A stretch of 64,000 nucleotides of DNA, from NCBI RefSeq assembly GCF_003369915.1, contig NW_022881625.1, positions 3,410,001-3,474,000 on the forward strand. Direction: 5' to 3'. Shown in pieces: positions 58,765 to 64,000 of the stretch. Position numbers and translations under genes: made by a program. The notes under the pieces were generated by a model, which was not told where the DNA came from, ran no database searches, and was given only the letters and a program-made list of their open reading frames with translations. The number at the start of each line of letters is the position of its first letter. Position 1 is the first letter of the stretch. Source of the DNA: Drosophila miranda (lineage: Eukaryota; Arthropoda; Insecta; Diptera; Drosophilidae).

Positions 58765-59958
58765 GTGGCATATCAGCAGTCATTTAATTAGCTGTTTCAG
58801 ATTCCGATTGCTTTTTTCGGACTTTTGCTTACGTTAAAGCGCGCTTTCCACACCTCTGCCTCCGCCGCCGTTCTAAAGGAAAACTGTAGAATCTGATTTA
58901 CGACTCTCTCCAACTTCAAGTATTTCCCCCTCTGCCAGCGTGCCAGTTGTACGCCAGCGTCGACGCTTTGGTTATCTCATGCAGGGCAATTTGTCAAGCC
59001 AAATAACGGTCTGCGTGTCAGTTTCAGTTCCATTTTTTGCATCACGGAGAACAGAACAGAACACAACATGTCCAAGGGATCGGTCCTACCACAGTATTTA
59101 GCCGGTTTATCGGCCAGCTTTGGCGCCATGTGTATGTGCGCCTCAATCGGCTGGTCCGAAATTTGTAATTTCGAGTTCTTTAAGAGATTTACTAACTAAT
59201 TTCAGCTGTAAATAAAGAAGCATTAGTGTACAGCTTATAATTCTTTAACATTGACATGGCGTTTTCGCACAAAATGTTCTTTGGACGCCAGTGACAGCTC
59301 TGCCAGTTCAATATTTCAATTTTTGCAGCGCGTCTCGCCCAATTTTCCGCAATTAAATTCCACCAGCAAAGCTATCAACAAATATGCTGTCAGTCCACAA
59401 ACCTTCTATATTGTACTTTTAGAAAAGTAATATTTGTTAAAGTGAGCGTGTGCTGTATACGTTTAACAGCAATGTTAAAGAATTATAAGCTGTACACTAA
59501 TGCTTCTTTATTTACAGCTGAAATTAGTTAGTAAATCTCTTAAAGAACTCGAAATTACAAATTTCGGACCAGCCGATTGAGGCGCCCATACACATGGCGC
59601 CAAAGCTGGCCGATAAACCGGCTATATACTGTGGTAGGACCGATCCCTTGGACATGTTGTGTTCTGTTCTGTTCTCCGTGATGCAAAAAATGGAACTGAA
59701 ACTGACACGCAGACCGTTATTTGGCTTGACAAATTGCCCTGCATGAGATAACCAAAGCGTCGACGCTGGCGTACAACTGGCACGCTGGCAGAGGGGGAAA
59801 TACTTGAAGTTGGAGAGAGTCGTAAATCAGATTCTACAGTTTCCCTTTAGAACGGCGGCGGAGGCAGAGGTGTGGAAAGCGCGCTTTAACGTAAGCAAAA
59901 GTCCCCAAAAAGCAATCGGAATCTGAAACAGCTAATTAAATGACTGCTGATATGCCAC
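58765..59958. repeat. Inverted repeat of RhoGAP 5' flank, second copy
   Basis: Arms 58765-59252 and 59471-59958, with a loop of about 218 bp including the same join (GTGTGCTGTATACGTTTAAC) as at 17250. The arms are nearly perfect complements. Confidence 0.85.
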
Positions 59959-61154
59959 CGCCACCTCCACCCACCCCCAATACACACACCCCGCCTATTG
60001 TTATAAGAACAATCAAGTGCCTCTATAACAATCCGTTCGCTGCCAGTCGGCTATCTGGAGCTACTGATTATCCTTTTGCGCGGAACTTAGGCACTTTATA
60101 TTTCATCTTGCTACGCTACGAAAATGGTATTTATTACACACAGATTGAATCAGTATCGGATCACCGCAAAATTATATATCTGCTATAGGAAACATCAGCC
60201 AGAACTATAATTTGTACTGGATCGTGCTTTAATATCACTATACGCTCATACATAAGTACCAAATATAGATGGTTGGGTATGTTGCGTGGGGAGCCCAACA
60301 TCCATTTTGAAAGATACAGATTTATTGGTCATCTGACTTTAGGAGCACATGCATGCAGGATACTTCCAATTCTAGAAATCCAATATATTTATGTGAAATT
60401 CCACTTACAAGAGTATTTCATTTTCGGCGTAAGGCTTCATTTCCGGGGCATTTTTGGGGGGGCATTTTATTGCATCGTGTGAAAGTAGATAATAGCATTA
60501 CCTACCAAAATAATTGAATGGGCGTAAATCGCCTGGAGAGCATCTAATCTGGCTCTTAACACACATCATCGTACTTATCACGCCGAAAACACATGTAGGT
60601 ATGTAGGTTTCTAAACTGTGACAAAATTCCTATTCCAACGGTCACATGGCGGTCAAGTTATCAGGAAAGTGGCGTCCTCATTGATGTTGATCGTTTGGAT
60701 TTGAATTTGTATACGCGTGTGGAGGAGCATCGAACGGGCAGTGGACACATTCAACCAGGTGGCAGCGAAGTGGAGCGGCTGTCCTGCTGATAATCGTCTA
60801 ACTTTTGATATGGGTTGAACATTTCAAGTGTTCCACTGGGGAGAATCCGCTTTGCACCCGGTTCCTTGTTTTGTGTTAATGCAATAGAGGTGTTTTTCCC
60901 TAGATAACATTCTATTTTGTTTCAAGTATGGCACTGCACATACACACAAGCCATGGTTCGACGATAATTTACAGATAATTTCCACTCATCATATCCTCAG
61001 AATGGATTAGTGCTTTGGGTACATTCAAGTCTTTATTACGTCGCATACAAAAGTGTTTACAGTTTCAGTTTACCCGCATTTATGGCATAGCTGCAGGATG
61101 ATCGAAATGGTGTTATATAACGAAACGGCTGGGTGCAGTGATCCATATGGATTT
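59959..61154 (-). other. RhoGAP copy D 3' flank
   Basis: Near identical to 17755-18916 and 21190-22367; a minus-strand AATAAA lies about 120 bp past the stop (near 61032-61037). A short plus-strand frame (59940-60188) recurs in the other copies only because the DNA is repeated. Confidence 0.6.
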
Positions 61155-62618
61155 CTATTTCTTACGCTCTGCCTCCTCCATGGCGCGCATCATTTTGGCA
61201 TCATGCTTCTCGTGATGCTCCCTTATGGCACGCTGGAGCTCCTCGCGATGACCTGCAGCGGTGTGCCTGAAAGGAGCGAGTGGAATCAATGAGCTGTGTC
61301 CCAAAGGAACGCAACGGAGTGGAGACAATGTGCTACCTTGTCCGTTTTGCTTGTTAAACTGCTTGATGAGGCGACGCTTCTTGGAGGTCTCCGGAAGGCT
61401 CTAAATGTGCGCGTACAGCTGCGCCAGTGCAGTGTCCGTGTAATTGCTGTTGTTTGCCGCTGCCGTGGCGGCACGATCTACAAAAGTGTACACCGTGTTG
61501 ACCGTCGAGTCGTCCGAGATGGATTCTTCAAGGGTTTGCTCCGGTGACATGGTTTTTTTTGCGTTTGCGCTCAAGAAAGTACGCCCGAATATCGGTGGCT
61601 AGCTTTCCGGGAACTTCGAAGATTTCCAGACCCTGCTGAATCATGTAGGACACAATGCTGGACATCTTCTTCGCCGTATAGTGGAGCGCCTCAGGCGGCA
61701 TTTGCCTGGGGCAAATCAGGTGCGGTGTAAACAAGATGGCCAAATTCTCCGCTGACATCTTGTTGCTCTCCTCACGCGCTGCCACCGAATGGAGCATTTT
61801 AATAATGTGCTGCAGTAACTCGCGATGCTCTTCGGGGAGCAGGAGGAGCAGCTGCACCGAGTTGAGAAGATGTTGTTGGCGCTCTGCGGTAGCCGCCACC
61901 TGACCCCCCATTAATGCCTGGCTAAGCGGCGCTATCTGAAGATGTGCTGGATAGTGGGCGTCTGTAAGCAAAGGCTCTGGCAGCTCGGCCAGAAAGCTCT
62001 TAAAAACAGTGGCACAGTCGTGAGCCGAGAATCCTGTCAGTTCCAAATCCAAGGGCTGGTCGTGCTGTATGTGCATTCGTAGCTTGTTCTGCCTGGAAAC
62101 GGCTCCTGTCTTGCGAAATAGTCCCTCCTGGGTGAGATCTGCAGAATAGCATTTCCGCATTTAGAATAATTCAATTTTCCGGACTCTCCCTGTCACTTAC
62201 TCTTCTCCAGCATAAGAAACTCTTTGAGCTCCTCCAGGTGCATCAGAAAGCCTGCATCAATTTGTTGCTGCAGCGTTTCAGTGGGACTGTTGCCCGCCGA
62301 CTTACTGCCTGCCCCAGCCGTGCAGCCTGTGGCAGGTCCGCGATTCTTCTTGGAGAGGCGATTCCACTTCTTTATCTTGCCCTTATCTTCGTAGACGATT
62401 TCATGGCACGGCATGTCGAACCTGCAACCCATAAATCGGTAAGCACTATATTTCGATGGGATGGCAGCGTCGCTCGTGGCAACTTACTCGTCGGTGTTTA
62501 GTTCCAGCTCGGAGGAGAGGTGCATGCGCACCAGAGACTTGTATTTTTCATAATTGCTGTTGCGCATGCGTGTCGCTAGGTCGCGGTCATTAAATTCATT
62601 GATGTTGGCGTATTCCAT
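61155..62618 (-). CDS. ARHGAP19-like RhoGAP, copy D (GAP domain open, C-terminal frameshift)
   Basis: Exons 62618-62488, 62421-62201, 62138-61337 and 61252-61155. A 6-bp deletion removes the first of the two ATGs, so it starts MEYANINEFND. An in-frame 3-bp loss drops one Leu in the LLLLL run. The arginine finger (GLFRKTG), KSFLAELPEPLLTD and NKMSAENLAILF are intact. The A run after the GAP domain has 8 A (61551-61560 region), which shifts the frame and ends the protein at ...NHVTGANP, as in copy C. Without the shift the protein would run about 417 residues. Confidence 0.75.
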
Positions 62619-63824
62619 GTTATACGCAAGGGCGTATACAGGGCGACAGCAGTAGCCAAAGCAACAAAACAACAAAAGCACAGCACAAACGAAAAGGACT
62701 TCCGTAGATTCGAATCCCAGCACTCACACGCTCACTTTAACAAATATTACTTTTCTAAAAGTACAATATAGAAGGTTTGTGCCCTGACAGCATATTTGTT
62801 GATAGCTTTGCTGGTGGAATTTAATTGCGGAAAATTGGGCGAGACGCGCTGCAAAAATTGAAATATTGAACTGGCAGAGCTGTCACTGGCGTCCAAAGAA
62901 CATTTTGTGCGAAAACGCCATGTCAATGTTAAAGAATTATAAGCTGTACACTAATGCTTCTTTATTTACAGCTGAAATTAGTTAGTAAATCTCTTAAAGA
63001 ACTCGAAATTACAAATTTCGGACCAGCCGATTGAGGCGCCCATACACATGGCGCCAAAGCTGGCCGATAAACCGGCTATATACTGTGGTAGGACCGATCC
63101 CTTGGACATGTTGTGTTCTGTTCTGTTCTCCCTGATGCAAAAAATGGAACTGAAACTGACACGCAGACCGTTATTTGGCTTGACAAATTGCCCTGCATGA
63201 GATAACCAAAGCGTCGACGCTGGCGTACAACTGGCACGCTGGCAGAGGGGGAAATACTTGAAGTTGGAGAGAGTCGTAAATCAGATTCTACAGTTTCCCT
63301 TTAGAACGGCGGCGGAGGCAGAGGTGTGGAAAGCGCGCTTTAACGTAAGCAAAAGTCCCCAAAAAGCAATCGGAATCTGAAACAGCTAATTAAATGACTG
63401 CTGATATGCCACCGCCACCTCCACCCACCCCCAATACACACACCCCGCCTATTGTTATAAGAACAATCAAGTGCCTCTATAACAATCCGTTCGCTGCCAG
63501 TCGGCTATCTGGAGCTACTGATTATACTTTTGCGCGGAACTTAGGCACTTTATATTTCATCTTGCTACGCTACGAAAATGGTATTTATTACACACAGATT
63601 GAATCAGTATCGGATCACCGCAAAATTATATATCTGCTATAGGAAACATCAGCCAGAACTATAATTTGTACTGGATCGTGCTTTAATATCACTATACGCT
63701 CATACATAAGTACCACAATGTGTTGCTCAAGGATAATGCCTCCGCACAGATAAGTGACGCCTTTCGTGTTGGCACAAATTGAAAAGCACAATGAAAATTT
63801 TGTGTGCTTGGTTTGCCTCATGCC
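62619..63824. other. RhoGAP copy D 5' flank and junction with CYP12 3' flank
   Basis: No gene. At about 63716 (AAGTACCACAATG) the RhoGAP flank changes to CYP12 3' flank, matching the join near 24937. The order RhoGAP-CYP12 is thus present twice in the window. Confidence 0.6.
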
Positions 63825-64000
63825 TCAAAGCACAAAACAAGTTGATTCTGATTGACGTGCGGCCAAAAAAACACCTACTTTATATTGCAAATAAGTTCCT
63901 TCAAGGTTTTCCAGTTGTAAAGATAATTTAGGATGAGAAATGTGTTTACTGTTGGGCAAATTGATCAGGGAGGAGCGGAAAGCGTTCTCCGTGGGATGAT
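63825..64000 (-). CDS. CYP12-family P450, copy G (3' end only, window edge)
   Basis: The stop at 63825-63827 and the last ~57 codons of exon 4 ([24 protein letters not shown]) are open to the window edge. The rest lies beyond 64000, so it is not known whether this copy is intact. Confidence 0.7.
   Translation of the reverse strand, partial: HPTENAFRSSLINLPNSKHISHPKLSLQLENLEGTYLQYKVGVFLAARQSESTCFVL

Noticed and set aside
1-64000. tRNA or rRNA genes
   Set aside because: I saw no cloverleaf-type A/B box pairs or rRNA sequence. The R1-like element is not in rDNA here.

Overview
The window looks like Drosophila nuclear DNA from a repeat-rich, non-recombining or ampliconic region, and the species is most likely in the obscura group. 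It shows spliced genes with 51-66 bp introns, an R1-clade non-LTR retrotransposon, a Ty3/gypsy LTR retrotransposon and DINE-1/Helitron-like elements with GTCY repeats. Three unrelated protein-coding genes are amplified many times in both orientations: a mitochondrial cytochrome P450 of the CYP12 family, a PRC1/MAP65/Ase1 midzone protein (fascetto-like) and an ARHGAP19-like RhoGAP. Such co-amplification is known from the Y/neo-Y of Drosophila miranda. The assignment to that chromosome is inference.

Layout, left to right. 1-613: tail and 3' LTR of a gypsy-like element. 614-2639: CYP12 copy A (+, pseudogene), fused to a PRC1 3' stub (2640-2803) and to the 5' part of a second CYP12 paralogue (2804-3703). 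3704-8745: R1-like element 1 (-). 8746-11938: RhoGAP copy A (+, pseudogene) with its flanks. 11939-16568: R1-like element 2 (-), with target-site duplications. 16569-17754: an inverted repeat made of RhoGAP 5' flank. 17755-24937: RhoGAP copies B and C (-), a direct tandem repeat of period 3451 bp. 24938-27361: CYP12 copy B (-, pseudogene). 27362-28515: Helitron-like element. 28516-30924: PRC1 copy 1 (-, broken). 30925-32799: CYP12 copy C (-, fully open). 33245-35506: two Helitron-like elements. 35507-37131: PRC1 copy 2 (internal deletion). 37132-38996: CYP12 copy D (chimeric paralogue, broken). 40000-41906: PRC1 copy 3 (622 codons open). 42082-49497: CYP12 copy E (all exons open), with a complete LTR retrotransposon in intron 1 (43871-49407). 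50100-52186: PRC1 copy 4 (broken). 52362-52842: CYP12 fragment F. 52843-58764: a second copy of the CYP12-2/R1-like fusion block. 58765-59958: a second copy of the inverted repeat. 61155-62618: RhoGAP copy D. 63825-64000: start of the next CYP12 copy.

The basic unit is therefore PRC1-CYP12 (same strand, PRC1 5' end next to CYP12 3' end), repeated four times between about 28.5 and 52.8 kb. It is embedded in a larger unit that includes RhoGAP and the R1-like element. No PRC1 or RhoGAP copy is entirely undamaged: RhoGAP copies C and D keep the GAP domain but are frameshifted after it, and PRC1 copy 3 keeps most of the protein. Two CYP12 copies (C and E) retain all exons and splice sites. Several lesions are single-base changes in short homopolymers, so long-read consensus error must be excluded before calling those copies dead.
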